From a virus, in the IMG/VR virus record IMGVR_UViG_3300035698_004852, positions 1 through 43,087 of that record: DNA of 43,087 nt; one strand, written 5' to 3'. The notes below the pieces were generated by a model, which saw nothing but the letters and a program-made list of their open reading frames with translations, searched no databases and was not told the DNA's origin. Made by a program: the position numbers and the translations under genes. Shown here in pieces: positions 15,039 to 23,611 of the stretch (the first letter of the stretch is position 1; every line of letters begins with the position of its first letter).

Positions 15039-15196
15039 AACTGGAAGATTTACCTCTAGACATACAACTACAACTAAAATTAGATGCATTAATATATGGA
15101 AACGGGTATTGTGTCAAAAATGAAGATGGTACATATAAAATGTTAAATCCTTTAAAAATGACAGTAGAGTTGAGGGAAGAAAATGGGACTAAGTAA
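15035..15196 (+). CDS. 53-residue protein, unknown
   Basis: The start overlaps the dUTPase stop (ATGA at 15035) and the end overlaps the next gene by 14 bases. The product starts MKLEDLPLDIQLQLKLDALI and contains GNGYCVKNEDGTYKMLNP. No family recognised. The nested overlaps on both sides support translation by coupling. Confidence 0.5.
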   Translation: MKLEDLPLDIQLQLKLDALIYGNGYCVKNEDGTYKMLNPLKMTVELREENGTK

Positions 15197-16670
15197 TTTC
15201 TACAATCTAAAAAGCAAAGAACACAAGTTCACTGTGAACATTGAGTTCGATACTAAGATAGATGTAACTCCTAGAATTTTAGAAGTATCTGAATCGTTTG
15301 GTTTAGGCATTGATGAAATGAAGAAATTTACTGTTTATAAAGATTTCTTTATTGGTTTCAATAAAGGAGATGTAGTGTTTATTACTGGAGATAGTGGTGG
15401 TGGTAAAAGTATATTACTTAACTATATTAAAGAAAAATTAGATAACACTGTAGATTTAGCAGATATTCAACCAGACCCAGAAGAGCAAATCATTGAAAGC
15501 ATTGGTAAAGACTTAAACGAAGCAGTTTATTACTTATCAGTAACAGGATTGAATGATGCTTTCATTTTTTTAAGAAAGTTTAAAGAACTCTCAGATGGAC
15601 AGAAATATCGTTATAGATTAGCTAAAGCTTTAAGTATGAATCCTTCTTACTTATTTATTGATGAATTTTGTGCATATCTTGACAGATTAACAGCTAAAGT
15701 CATTAGTTATAACTTACAAAGAATAGCTAGAAAAAACAATATGGCTGTATTCGTAGCTACAACTCATACTGATTTATATGAAGACTTGAATCCTTCAGTA
15801 GTAGTTCGTAAGAACTTTATGAATGATGTTAAAACAGAATATATAGATTGTGTGCCTAAAAAAATTAGTTTCTATGATGAGATAACTCTTGAAAAATCAA
15901 ACATTCACGATTGGAATAAGCTTAAAAAGTATCATTATAAGAATATGCAATCTAACATTCCTTACCTAAAAATAGTCAGTGCAAAATATAAGGGAGATTT
16001 AGTTGGCGTAGCAGTGTTATCACCTCCTTTTTTACAAACCAAAGGTAGAACTATTAAGTTCAATAAAAAGTACTCACTAATGACTAAAGAAGTTGTGTCA
16101 GAAATCAACAGATTGTTTGTTCGTGGGTCTCGCTACGTCATCGCTCCTAAATACAGAGCTTGTGGTTTAGGACAAAAACTTGCTCATGATACGTTAGAGT
16201 TTGTAAGTGATAAAAAATATGTTGAAGTTATTGCGGCTATGGGCAAATACAATCCAGTGTTTGATAAGATTGGAATGGAAAAGATAGAGATTACAGAAGA
16301 AACTGATTCAGCCGCTATAAAGCTTGATAAATGGCTTAAAGAAAACGAATGTAAAATGGTTGAAATAAACAATCCAAAATATTGGGTAGAATGGATAGAT
16401 AGTTTAACTGATGAGAAAAAAATAGAATTAAAGTTATTAACAGGTAAAGTATTACATCATCCTAAGATTGGATTAAGTGGTAAAGATGGCAAACGAGCTG
16501 AAGTAGTAGCTCAAGAAAAGAGATATAAAGAAGTTGATTTTAAAACAGTTAGAAGTGAGATTATAAGTTACATACCTAAACTATACACAGGTAACACGTT
16601 ATATTATTTTATGAACAATCCATATTACAAAAAACCAGTAGAAATCAAATTAGGAGATTTTGTTAAATAA
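15183..16670 (+). CDS. ABC-type ATPase fused to a GNAT (Mom-like) acyltransferase domain
   Basis: The N-terminal ATPase has Walker A GDSGGGKS (residues 69-76), ABC signature LSDGQ (136-140), Walker B YLFIDE (156-161) and H-loop TTHTD (His195). A GNAT-like domain follows from about 240: KKYHYKNMQSNIPYLKIVSA, GDLVGVAVLSPP, then YVIAPKYRACGLGQKL with the RxxGxG acyl-CoA motif, ending near FDKIGM. This fits COG2401 (ABC ATPase fused to predicted acetyltransferase). The HY...IPY and GVAVLSP pattern also recalls phage Mom, which modifies adenine in DNA. No transmembrane segments, so it is not a transporter. The substrate is unproven. Confidence 0.8.
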   Translation: MGLSNFYNLKSKEHKFTVNIEFDTKIDVTPRILEVSESFGLGIDEMKKFTVYKDFFIGFNKGDVVFITGDSGGGKSILLNYIKEKLDNTVDLADIQPDPEEQIIESIGKDLNEAVYYLSVTGLNDAFIFLRKFKELSDGQKYRYRLAKALSMNPSYLFIDEFCAYLDRLTAKVISYNLQRIARKNNMAVFVATTHTDLYEDLNPSVVVRKNFMNDVKTEYIDCVPKKISFYDEITLEKSNIHDWNKLKKYHYKNMQSNIPYLKIVSAKYKGDLVGVAVLSPPFLQTKGRTIKFNKKYSLMTKEVVSEINRLFVRGSRYVIAPKYRACGLGQKLAHDTLEFVSDKKYVEVIAAMGKYNPVFDKIGMEKIEITEETDSAAIKLDKWLKENECKMVEINNPKYWVEWIDSLTDEKKIELKLLTGKVLHHPKIGLSGKDGKRAEVVAQEKRYKEVDFKTVRSEIISYIPKLYTGNTLYYFMNNPYYKKPVEIKLGDFVK

Positions 16671-16671
16671 A

Positions 16672-17109
16672 ATGGGAGTAATAACAGAAGAGTTCAAGAA
16701 CTTAACTAAACATCAACCTATAGATAAAGATATGTTTGTTCATATTTGGAGATGGGCTTCTGGAACTGAACGTAATATTGAATTATGTCAGAATATTAAC
16801 AAAAGATTTAAATACGTGAACCCTTATATACTAAACATGGAATTAGTTTTAGATAACAAACTCCACCATTTTATTAAATATCCAAAATCATTCAAGAACG
16901 ATGAAAAGCTTAGTTTCTTTTATAATGACATTTGTAAATACTTTGGATGGACTCTTAGAGAATTTTACAAAAATAGTAACGTAATACATCTAGAAGAGTT
17001 AAAACCTATTATCGCTAAAGAATTCGCTTACGACAGAAAGCAGAAGAGAAGTATTGGTTTACCATTAGAAGGATACGTAAATGGTGTTAAAAAAAGAAAA
17101 AAAAGGTGA
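16672..17109 (+). CDS. Candidate gp62-like clamp-loader subunit
   Basis: ATG at 16672; an upstream TTG at 16660 lies in the previous gene. The 145-residue, all-helical-looking product contains MFVHIWRWASGTERNIELCQ, NINKRFKYVNPYI and a loop HHFIKYPK, then SFFYNDICKYFGWTLREFYK. This order resembles the short T4 gp62 family (helical block, YxxL, then a KRxxKWxK-type loop and a final helix). T4 gp62 pairs with gp44, an RFC-like ATPase; an RFC-like gene is present at 10322. The gene sits directly before the polymerase. No database check was possible; a DNA-binding accessory protein remains an alternative. Confidence 0.4.
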   Translation: MGVITEEFKNLTKHQPIDKDMFVHIWRWASGTERNIELCQNINKRFKYVNPYILNMELVLDNKLHHFIKYPKSFKNDEKLSFFYNDICKYFGWTLREFYKNSNVIHLEELKPIIAKEFAYDRKQKRSIGLPLEGYVNGVKKRKKR

Positions 17110-17115
17110 ATAAAA

Positions 17116-20100
17116 ATTACGTTTCTCATTGAAGCCACTCAAAAAGAAAACCACACTGATATCTTTAGATTTTATAGAGATAAGAAGGGAGAGAAACATG
17201 TAGAAAAGATTAGTGATTTTACTCCTTATTTTTTTGTTCCAGAAAGTAGTCCTGTACCGGATGATTATAGAATAATTAATATAACTAAAGGTTTCAAAGG
17301 TCTTACTGGTGACCCTAATAATCCAACAGAACCAGTTAAGAAGATTTCACTTAAACGTTCTATGGATTGTATAGATATTAAAAAGCATTTCCCTAAAACT
17401 TACGAAGCAGATATTCCATTCCCTCAAAGATATTTAATAGATGTAGTTGGAGAAACTGACCTTTATAATTTAAGAACTCTTTATTTAGATATTGAAACTG
17501 ATGATTATGGTGGATTTCCTGATATGGAAACTGCTGATAGACAAGTTATAAGTATTTCTTTCTTAGATAGTTTTACTAAAAAGAAGTATAAGATGTTATA
17601 TAAACCAAAAGAGTGTAAAGTAAAGCTTGACGATGATATTATAGTTTTTGACACAGAAGAAGAATTATTAATGGGCATATTAGCTGTTATTAAAGACACT
17701 GACCCCGATATTATAACTGGGTGGAACGTTATTAATTTCGATTTAATATACTTAATAAGACGTATGGAACGTCTTCATGTTGATTATAGAACAATGTCTC
17801 CTCTAGGTCATGTTAGAATAGATGAGAGATATGAAGATGTTGTTATTAAAGGAAGAATAGTTCTTGATATGATGATGGCTTATAAACATTATAGGCGAAT
17901 AACTAATCAAGGACAGGCTGAAAGTTACAGTTTACAGTTTACTGGTGAAGATGTTTTAGGAGCTGGTAAGATAGAACACAAAGAAACTTTCAGAGAAATG
18001 TGGTTAAATAATACTAATAAATTAATGGAATACAACCTTAGAGATGTTGAGATGGTTTACCAAATCAACGAAAAATGTCAAATAATAGACTTCTTTAATA
18101 ATATTAGAAATAAAGCTTGTGCTCAATTAAGAAATATTTATCAAACATCAACTCTTGTTGATGGATTACTTTTAAGCAGAGTTCATAATAAAGTAGCGTT
18201 ACCTTCTAAAATAAAACATGAAGAAATACCTTATAGTGGTGCTCATGTATTCGACCCAATACCTGGGCTTTATGATGAAGTAATGGCGTTAGATGTTAAA
18301 GGAATGTACCCTAATATTATCAAGACATTTAATATTAGTTACGAAACATTCAATCCTGATGGAAATATTCAAGTACGTGAAGGTATTGGTTTTGATAGTG
18401 GAACAGGACTTATTTCTCAAACTGTTAGAGATTTAGAAAAAGAAAGAGCACATTATAAAGGATTAATGAAAGTAGCTAATGATGCAGGAAATGCTGATGA
18501 TAGACTATTATACCATTTTAGACAATACGCTGTTAAAGTATTAACAAATGCTATTTACGGATATCTTGGATTTCCTGGGTCAAGACTTTACAGACCAGAA
18601 GTTGCAGAAGCAGTTACAATTTTAGGCAGAGATTTAATTAAGTGGACAGCTATCTTTTTAGAAGATAGAAAATATAACATTGTTTACGGAGACAGCGTTG
18701 TAAAAGATACTGAAATAATTATTAAGCGTAACAATAAAATACATTTTACAACTATAGATACATTATTTAATAAAGTAGATTATGTTGATGGTAAAAAAGA
18801 ATATTGTAATGTCTATGATACTGAGAGTTTAACCATAGATAATAATGGAAAATCAGTATTTAAACCGATAAAATACGTTATGAGACATAAAACAAACAAG
18901 CAAATTTTTAAAACAAATCTCACTAACACATGGAATATAAGTACTACAGAAGACCATTCTCTAATAGGATACTTAAATTCTAATTTTTCTAACACTAAAA
19001 AAGACGCTGACAGATTAGTAGAAATTAAACCAACCGAGATTGGTGATAAAATTAAATCATTAATCTCACTAAAATATATTCCCAGAACATACATAGTTAA
19101 TAAATATCTGTCAAAAGAAGTTTATAAATTTTTAGGTTTTTTTATTGGTGATGGCTCTTTTAATAGTAAATACGGGAATAAGAATTATTATATAGGGATT
19201 TCATGTGGTAATGATGTTAGTGAAATAGAGAAAAAACTATTAATTCCTTTAAAAGAACAGAAGATTATAAAAAATTATTGGTTAAAAAAGAAAGGAGATG
19301 TAATGATTAATGGATTAGATTTTGTCAGATTTATTGAAAAAGAATGTAGAACTAAAAATGGTAAAAAGATTCCTGATTTTATGTTTTCTGAAACAAAAGA
19401 AAATATTGGATACTTTCTTAATGGACTGTTCTCAGCTGATGGTTCAGTAATGTTAAGAAATTCTTCTCCTATAATAAAGTTTTCACAAAATAATAGAAAA
19501 ATAATCAATGATTGTAGAAAACTATTATATTTTATGGGCATAGCTAATGGAGACTTTATTAATAATACAATGAATAAATATTGTGGTAAAGAACTTAATA
19601 CTTATAATTCTAATGTTACAATTTATGATAATTTATTATTCAGAGACAGTGTTGGTTTTTTATTGGATAGAAAACAGTCTAGACTTAATAATATCAAACG
19701 TAATAAAAACATAAAAAACGATTTCCATATTAAAAAAGTTATTGGAGTTGATAATATTAAATATGACGATTACGTATATGATATTGAGGTAGAAGATACT
19801 CACAGATTCTTTGCTAATAATATGTTGGTTCATAATACTGATTCTGTTTATGTTAAGGCTCAAACTAGTGGTATTTTTAAGATTCTTAAAGAAGGAAGAG
19901 ACATAGTAAAAGAAATAAATGATTCTTATTTTGATTTTGCTAAAAAATATGGGAGCGATGATTGCACTCTTGAAATGGAATTTGAGAAAATATTTAAACG
20001 AATTCTATTTGTGGGTAAGAAGGGTGGAAAAGACGAGAAGGGAGCAAAAAAAACTTACGCTTATCTTCCGTTATGGATTGATGGAAAGAAAGTAACTGAT

Positions 20101-20655
20101 AAAGTTGAATTTACAGGCTTTGCTACCGTACGTTCGGATTCACCTCGTGTTGCTAGAGAAATTCAAAAAACAGTGTTAGATATGGTACTTAAAGGACATA
20201 AAAAAGATGCTGTTATGGAATACTTGCAAAAAATAGAGAAAGGAATTCGACATAAAGAAGTTTCAGATGAAGAAATAGGATTTCCAAAAGGTATATCAAA
20301 TGAATTACATAAATATGGTGGGATTAAAACTCGTGAAGATGGTACGACTTATAAGGCCGGGACCCCTCCAGTTGTTACTGGCTCTCGCTACGCTAACAAG
20401 TATTTGGGGACTAGATTTGGTAAGGGCAGTAAACCTAAGTGGACTTACATTAAGACAGTGGCTAAGGGATATCCACCAACAAAAGTCATTGCGTATGAAG
20501 AAACAATACCTGAAGGATTCTTACCAGACTATCAAATGTTGTATGAAAGAATCTTTAAAATGAAGTTGAATCAGATATTTAAAGCGGCTGGATTTGGTGA
20601 ATTACCTGATATGGATGGAGCTAATAAGACTTTGGACAAGTGGTTTAAACAGTGA
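17116..20655 (+). CDS. polB: Family B DNA polymerase with intein; non-ATG start
   Basis: The frame is open from 17110, and residues before the first ATG (17362) belong to the fold (SDFTPYFFVPES, GFKGLTG). The only Shine-Dalgarno is AGGTGA at 17104-17109; an ATT at 17116 has ideal 6-base spacing, with ACG at 17119 as alternative. Exonuclease motifs: LDIETDD (Asp125), NVINFD, YNLRD. Polymerase motifs: DVKGMYP (Asp393), KVLTNAIYG, and YGD/TDS split by the intein. After splicing the enzyme would be about 798 residues with proofreading, the usual archaeal size. It uses the PCNA clamp at 9327. Confidence 0.93.
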   Translation: MTFLIEATQKENHTDIFRFYRDKKGEKHVEKISDFTPYFFVPESSPVPDDYRIINITKGFKGLTGDPNNPTEPVKKISLKRSMDCIDIKKHFPKTYEADIPFPQRYLIDVVGETDLYNLRTLYLDIETDDYGGFPDMETADRQVISISFLDSFTKKKYKMLYKPKECKVKLDDDIIVFDTEEELLMGILAVIKDTDPDIITGWNVINFDLIYLIRRMERLHVDYRTMSPLGHVRIDERYEDVVIKGRIVLDMMMAYKHYRRITNQGQAESYSLQFTGEDVLGAGKIEHKETFREMWLNNTNKLMEYNLRDVEMVYQINEKCQIIDFFNNIRNKACAQLRNIYQTSTLVDGLLLSRVHNKVALPSKIKHEEIPYSGAHVFDPIPGLYDEVMALDVKGMYPNIIKTFNISYETFNPDGNIQVREGIGFDSGTGLISQTVRDLEKERAHYKGLMKVANDAGNADDRLLYHFRQYAVKVLTNAIYGYLGFPGSRLYRPEVAEAVTILGRDLIKWTAIFLEDRKYNIVYGDSVVKDTEIIIKRNNKIHFTTIDTLFNKVDYVDGKKEYCNVYDTESLTIDNNGKSVFKPIKYVMRHKTNKQIFKTNLTNTWNISTTEDHSLIGYLNSNFSNTKKDADRLVEIKPTEIGDKIKSLISLKYIPRTYIVNKYLSKEVYKFLGFFIGDGSFNSKYGNKNYYIGISCGNDVSEIEKKLLIPLKEQKIIKNYWLKKKGDVMINGLDFVRFIEKECRTKNGKKIPDFMFSETKENIGYFLNGLFSADGSVMLRNSSPIIKFSQNNRKIINDCRKLLYFMGIANGDFINNTMNKYCGKELNTYNSNVTIYDNLLFRDSVGFLLDRKQSRLNNIKRNKNIKNDFHIKKVIGVDNIKYDDYVYDIEVEDTHRFFANNMLVHNTDSVYVKAQTSGIFKILKEGRDIVKEINDSYFDFAKKYGSDDCTLEMEFEKIFKRILFVGKKGGKDEKGAKKTYAYLPLWIDGKKVTDKVEFTGFATVRSDSPRVAREIQKTVLDMVLKGHKKDAVMEYLQKIEKGIRHKEVSDEEIGFPKGISNELHKYGGIKTREDGTTYKAGTPPVVTGSRYANKYLGTRFGKGSKPKWTYIKTVAKGYPPTKVIAYEETIPEGFLPDYQMLYERIFKMKLNQIFKAAGFGELPDMDGANKTLDKWFKQ
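18694..19836 (+). mobile_element. Intein with LAGLIDADG homing endonuclease in polB
   Basis: The insertion splits the catalytic YGDTDS motif between GD and TDS, a known intein site in family B polymerases. It starts with Ser (SVVKDTEIII) and ends in VHN before Thr, the splice signals of a class 1 intein. The 381 residues contain two LAGLIDADG-type motifs, FLGFFIGDGSF and LNGLFSADGSV, both with their acidic residue, plus block B (TTEDHSL) and block F (YDIEVEDTHRFFANN). The splicing and endonuclease parts appear intact. Confidence 0.92.
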
Positions 20656-20672
20656 AAAAGGAGGATAAAAAT

Positions 20673-21764
20673 ATGAACGAACAAGCAACTGTAATAAAAA
20701 AGTTCTGTGAAGGAGCTAAATTCCATATGGTCAAGTTTGAAGTTAAAGAAGGCACTGAATTTGGCAAGATATTATCTAATGATGAAGTCTTAAATATTGA
20801 TTTAGAAAAATACGAGATACATAGAAGCACAGAATTTGAGAATGATGATGTTTTATTCGTTCATAATTTAAAACCTAAAATAATTAATCATAAAGTTATG
20901 AATCCATTACAGTTATTACTTTCTAATTTAGAAGAAGCTAGAATGGTTGAAATGGTTTATCCTGGAATTTTCAAATGGGTATTTGACGGTTTAAATATTA
21001 AAGCTTACGCTATTGTACCATCTAGTGACCCTAAACAAAACTCTACTATTACAAGATATGGAGGCACTCAGAACTTTTTAAAGATATTAAATCAACACCT
21101 TATGAATATTCGTAAAATGCATAGAGGCATGACTCCTGATTACAACTTTTTAATAAATGACTTGCAAATTGAAGAAACTGAATTGGCTTTAGGAAGTATT
21201 AATATGTTTACAAAGCTTCATTGTATTGATATTGATTTAAAAATGACTTATAAAGATATTTTGTCTTACAGTAAGCATAATAAACAATTAATGAGAAATC
21301 TTAATACATTAGATATGAAGTATTGGGCTAGAGAAATAAATCCAGACTTTATTACAGAAGCTAAACACATTAAACTAGATGACGCACTATCTCTTGAAAA
21401 TTCATTTAAGTATTATCCTCCATGTATTAAGAATATTATGAAGCTTAAACATAAAGGGAACTTTAATAGGTTTTTACTTGCGAGATTTTTGTTATCAACT
21501 CATAAGCCTCATGATGCTAAGTTTATATACTTATCAGTGTTAGCAGATGAAGAAAAAACACATTTAAAAGAAGGTAATTGTAGTGGTCAATGGAATTACA
21601 TACAAAATAATATGAAGAATTATGATTGTCCTACTTGTTTGGATATGAAATCTTTTTGTAAAACAGAATGTAAATTATCACATCCTTTAGAAATAATACA
21701 AGATAAAATAAACAGGGAAAAAGAAAATGCCAAAAAAAGAAACGTTAGAAGATACAATACATAA
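20673..21764 (+). CDS. priL: Primase large-subunit-like protein (PriL iron-sulfur domain)
   Basis: ATG at 20673 follows GGAGG; the upstream GTG at 20652 is not used. The 363-residue product ends in a PriL-type domain: YYPPCIKNIM (Cys251), NRFLLARFLLSTH, then EGNCSGQW (Cys303), CPTC (319, 322) and FCKTEC (329, 333), followed by HPLEII. The PPC...C...C...C order and NRF-LARFLL helix match the 4Fe-4S domain of archaeal/eukaryotic PriL. The N-terminal 220 residues are divergent; LHCIDIDLKM recalls a PriS DxD motif but the rest of a PriS site is not seen. It would start primers for polB. Confidence 0.65.
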   Translation: MNEQATVIKKFCEGAKFHMVKFEVKEGTEFGKILSNDEVLNIDLEKYEIHRSTEFENDDVLFVHNLKPKIINHKVMNPLQLLLSNLEEARMVEMVYPGIFKWVFDGLNIKAYAIVPSSDPKQNSTITRYGGTQNFLKILNQHLMNIRKMHRGMTPDYNFLINDLQIEETELALGSINMFTKLHCIDIDLKMTYKDILSYSKHNKQLMRNLNTLDMKYWAREINPDFITEAKHIKLDDALSLENSFKYYPPCIKNIMKLKHKGNFNRFLLARFLLSTHKPHDAKFIYLSVLADEEKTHLKEGNCSGQWNYIQNNMKNYDCPTCLDMKSFCKTECKLSHPLEIIQDKINREKENAKKRNVRRYNT

Positions 21765-21954
21765 ATTAGAAAAGAAACTTCTGATGGAACAAAAATCGAA
21801 TGATTTGTTATTTAAACAACAGAAAGAGCTTAGAATACTTGCGGAAGAAGCTGGTAGTCAAATGTCAGAATTTAAACATAAATACTTAAGATTATTAGAA
21901 GAGAATGAAAAATTAAAAAATGAAATAAAATTTAACATAGGTGGTAAAAAATGA
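21727..21954 (+). CDS. 75-residue coiled-coil protein
   Basis: ATG at 21727 overlaps the end of the primase gene by 38 bases. The product is a near-continuous heptad coiled coil (LEDTIHKLEKKLLMEQKSND, HKYLRLLEENEKLKNEI) ending in GGKK. Its stop overlaps the next start (ATGA at 21951). A dimeric helper or tether is likely; the specific partner is unknown. Confidence 0.55.
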   Translation: MPKKETLEDTIHKLEKKLLMEQKSNDLLFKQQKELRILAEEAGSQMSEFKHKYLRLLEENEKLKNEIKFNIGGKK

Positions 21955-22703
21955 ACGTAAATCGTGTAACCTGCTCAAATATAACTGGTAATGAACTTGA
22001 AATTTTCTTTTTCGGAGACCAACATATAGGCAGTAAAGATTGTGATATGAATGAAATAGAAAAACAAGTTAAAAAAATGAAGAAACAAAAGAACTGTATG
22101 ATTATTCTTATGGGAGACACTATTAATTGTGGTCTTAAACATTCTATTGGCGCAGGTAGTTTTGATGATACTATGACTCCAGAAAAACAAATTGAAAAAG
22201 CTGTAGAATTATTTAAACCATTAAAAAATAAGATTATAGGAGTACATAATGGAAATCATTCTAATAGAATATCTAATGAAACAACTCTTAGTCCTGAAAA
22301 GATTATTGCAACTGCTTTAGATGTGCCTTATCTTGGAGATACTTGTTTTAGTCATTTAAGATTTAAGGATGAGACTTATATATTGTTTACAGCTCATGGT
22401 AGTACTGGTAGTACAACTGTTGCAGGAGCATTAAATTCATGTGCTAAATATGCTACATTTGCTAATGCTGACATTTATGCTATGGGACACTCTCATAAAC
22501 TAGCAACTTATAACCAAATATATAAAGAAGTATGTAAAAAAGATAAGACAGTAATTGATAAGAAGAAGCATTTCGTATTAACTGGTAGTTACGTTAAATG
22601 GAAAGATTCATATGCGGAATCTAAAAACTATGCTCCAATGAGAATGGGATGTGCAAGTGCATTAATTAAAGGTAAAGAACACGATATACTTATAAAAACG
22701 TAG
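21951..22703 (+). CDS. Calcineurin-like metallophosphoesterase
   Basis: The 250-residue protein has the complete metal-binding set: FFGDQHIG (GDxH), ILMGDTINCG (GD), GVHNGNHS (GNH), LFTAHGS (H) and YAMGHSHK (GHxH). These bind two metal ions for phosphodiester or phosphomonoester cleavage. Phage and archaeal members include nucleases, nucleotidases and Mre11-like proteins; no extra domain decides between them. It follows the primase and coiled-coil genes, which favours a DNA-metabolism role. Confidence 0.82.
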   Translation: MNVNRVTCSNITGNELEIFFFGDQHIGSKDCDMNEIEKQVKKMKKQKNCMIILMGDTINCGLKHSIGAGSFDDTMTPEKQIEKAVELFKPLKNKIIGVHNGNHSNRISNETTLSPEKIIATALDVPYLGDTCFSHLRFKDETYILFTAHGSTGSTTVAGALNSCAKYATFANADIYAMGHSHKLATYNQIYKEVCKKDKTVIDKKKHFVLTGSYVKWKDSYAESKNYAPMRMGCASALIKGKEHDILIKT

Positions 22704-22713
22704 GTGGTAAAAT

Positions 22714-23091
22714 ATGTTAATATATTTAATAACAACAGGATTGATAGTATATGTTATTATGCAGAATAAAGAATATACTAGAAAAATAAAAGAGTTAGAA
22801 AAAGTTATAGAAAAAAATGATAAGTCAAATATTCTTTTGGCACAAACTCTTAATGGATTACAAGGAGCTTTGAAAGACATTATTACAGCAGTTAAATTAC
22901 AGGCTAAGAGAATAGAGAAATTTCCGTCACCAGAAGAACTTGCTAAACAAGTGTTAAAAGTTAAGATACCTGTGGAAGAAGTTCCTCCTGATGTAATGGA
23001 AGCTATGCTTAGACAACAAGAATCTCTTAAACAAGGCGGAGAAAACATACCAACTCCAGAAGTATTAGAAAGCACAGGTTATATAGGATGA
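22714..23091 (+). CDS. Membrane-anchored coiled-coil protein
   Basis: ATG at 22714 follows AGGTGG. The 125-residue product starts with a transmembrane segment (MLIYLITTGLIVYVIM), then a coiled coil (KIKELEKVIEKNDKS ... ITAVKLQAKRIEKF) and a proline/glutamate-rich tail (KIPVEEVPPDVMEAMLRQQE). The stop overlaps the next start (ATGA). Function unknown. Confidence 0.55.
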   Translation: MLIYLITTGLIVYVIMQNKEYTRKIKELEKVIEKNDKSNILLAQTLNGLQGALKDIITAVKLQAKRIEKFPSPEELAKQVLKVKIPVEEVPPDVMEAMLRQQESLKQGGENIPTPEVLESTGYIG

Positions 23092-23540
23092 AAACAAACA
23101 CAACATGGATAAATGCTCCCATTATAACTCCAATTAATAAAATAGGTTTTGTATATCAAATAACTAATATTAAAAATGGTAAAAAATATATTGGTATAAA
23201 ACGATTTTGGAAAACAATTAAAAAGAAATATGGAAAGTATAAGAAAAAAGATGGCAAATTCGTGTATGGTAAAAATGGAAAAAGAGTGTTGGAAACACGA
23301 ATAAATAAAAAGCATATAAAAGTAGAGACTGATTGGAGAAATTACAACGGCAGTGGTAATTTCCAAAATGACATTACATTTCATCCAGAACGCTTTAAAA
23401 AAGAAATATTACAACTGTGTGACTCTATATCAGAAATGAAGCTTGAAGAAGTGTGGATTCAGCTAGATTACTGGAAATCTGGCTGTTGGAATGAATTATA
23501 CAATGAAGAAATTAATATCAGATTACGACTTCGGAAATAA
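23088..23540 (+). CDS. GIY-YIG endonuclease-like protein (SegE-like)
   Basis: The 150-residue product has GFVYQITNIKNGKKYIGIKR, the GIY-YIG motif pair (GFVY ... KYIG), followed by a lysine-rich region, TDWRNYNGSGNFQNDI and a glutamate helix (MKLEEVWIQLDYW). The WRNYNGSGN segment resembles the T4 SegE group of free-standing nucleases. It probably cuts DNA and may spread by homing. It closes the replication block and is followed by a noncoding regulatory stretch. Confidence 0.65.
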   Translation: MKTNTTWINAPIITPINKIGFVYQITNIKNGKKYIGIKRFWKTIKKKYGKYKKKDGKFVYGKNGKRVLETRINKKHIKVETDWRNYNGSGNFQNDITFHPERFKKEILQLCDSISEMKLEEVWIQLDYWKSGCWNELYNEEINIRLRLRK

Positions 23541-23555
23541 CATTATATCCTATCC

Positions 23556-23582
23556 AAAATACAAACATTTATATACTAGAAC
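23556..23582 (+). promoter_or_regulatory. Late-type promoter, 27-base copy 1
   Basis: This stretch holds ACAAACATTTATATACTAGA (23561-23580), with TATA box TTTATATA at 23568-23575. All 27 bases recur on the other strand at 40861-40887, upstream of the tail operon. It stands in the gap after the GIY-YIG gene, about 120 bases before the lipoprotein gene. Confidence 0.75.
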
Positions 23583-23600
23583 TACCATATATAGTACTAG
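23576..23600 (+). promoter_or_regulatory. 25-base dyad over the expected start site (operator candidate)
   Basis: CTAG-A-ACTA and TAGT-A-CTAG flank the 7-base centre CCATATA (A-A mismatch in each arm). The dyad abuts the TATA box and covers the region where transcription should begin. The tail-operon copy of the promoter lacks the second arm, so this control would be specific to the lipoprotein gene. Confidence 0.45.
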
Positions 23601-23611
23601 TTAAACAAAAA

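Noticed and set aside
15183-16670. ABC transporter component
   Set aside because: No membrane partner gene and the second half is a GNAT-like domain, which argues for a soluble enzyme.
20300-20563. 87-codon + strand ORF within polB
   Set aside because: Alternate frame of the conserved polymerase C-terminus with no start signal.
22662-23075. 137-codon ORF on the - strand
   Set aside because: Lies antisense to two well-supported + strand genes and has no Shine-Dalgarno or recognisable motif.
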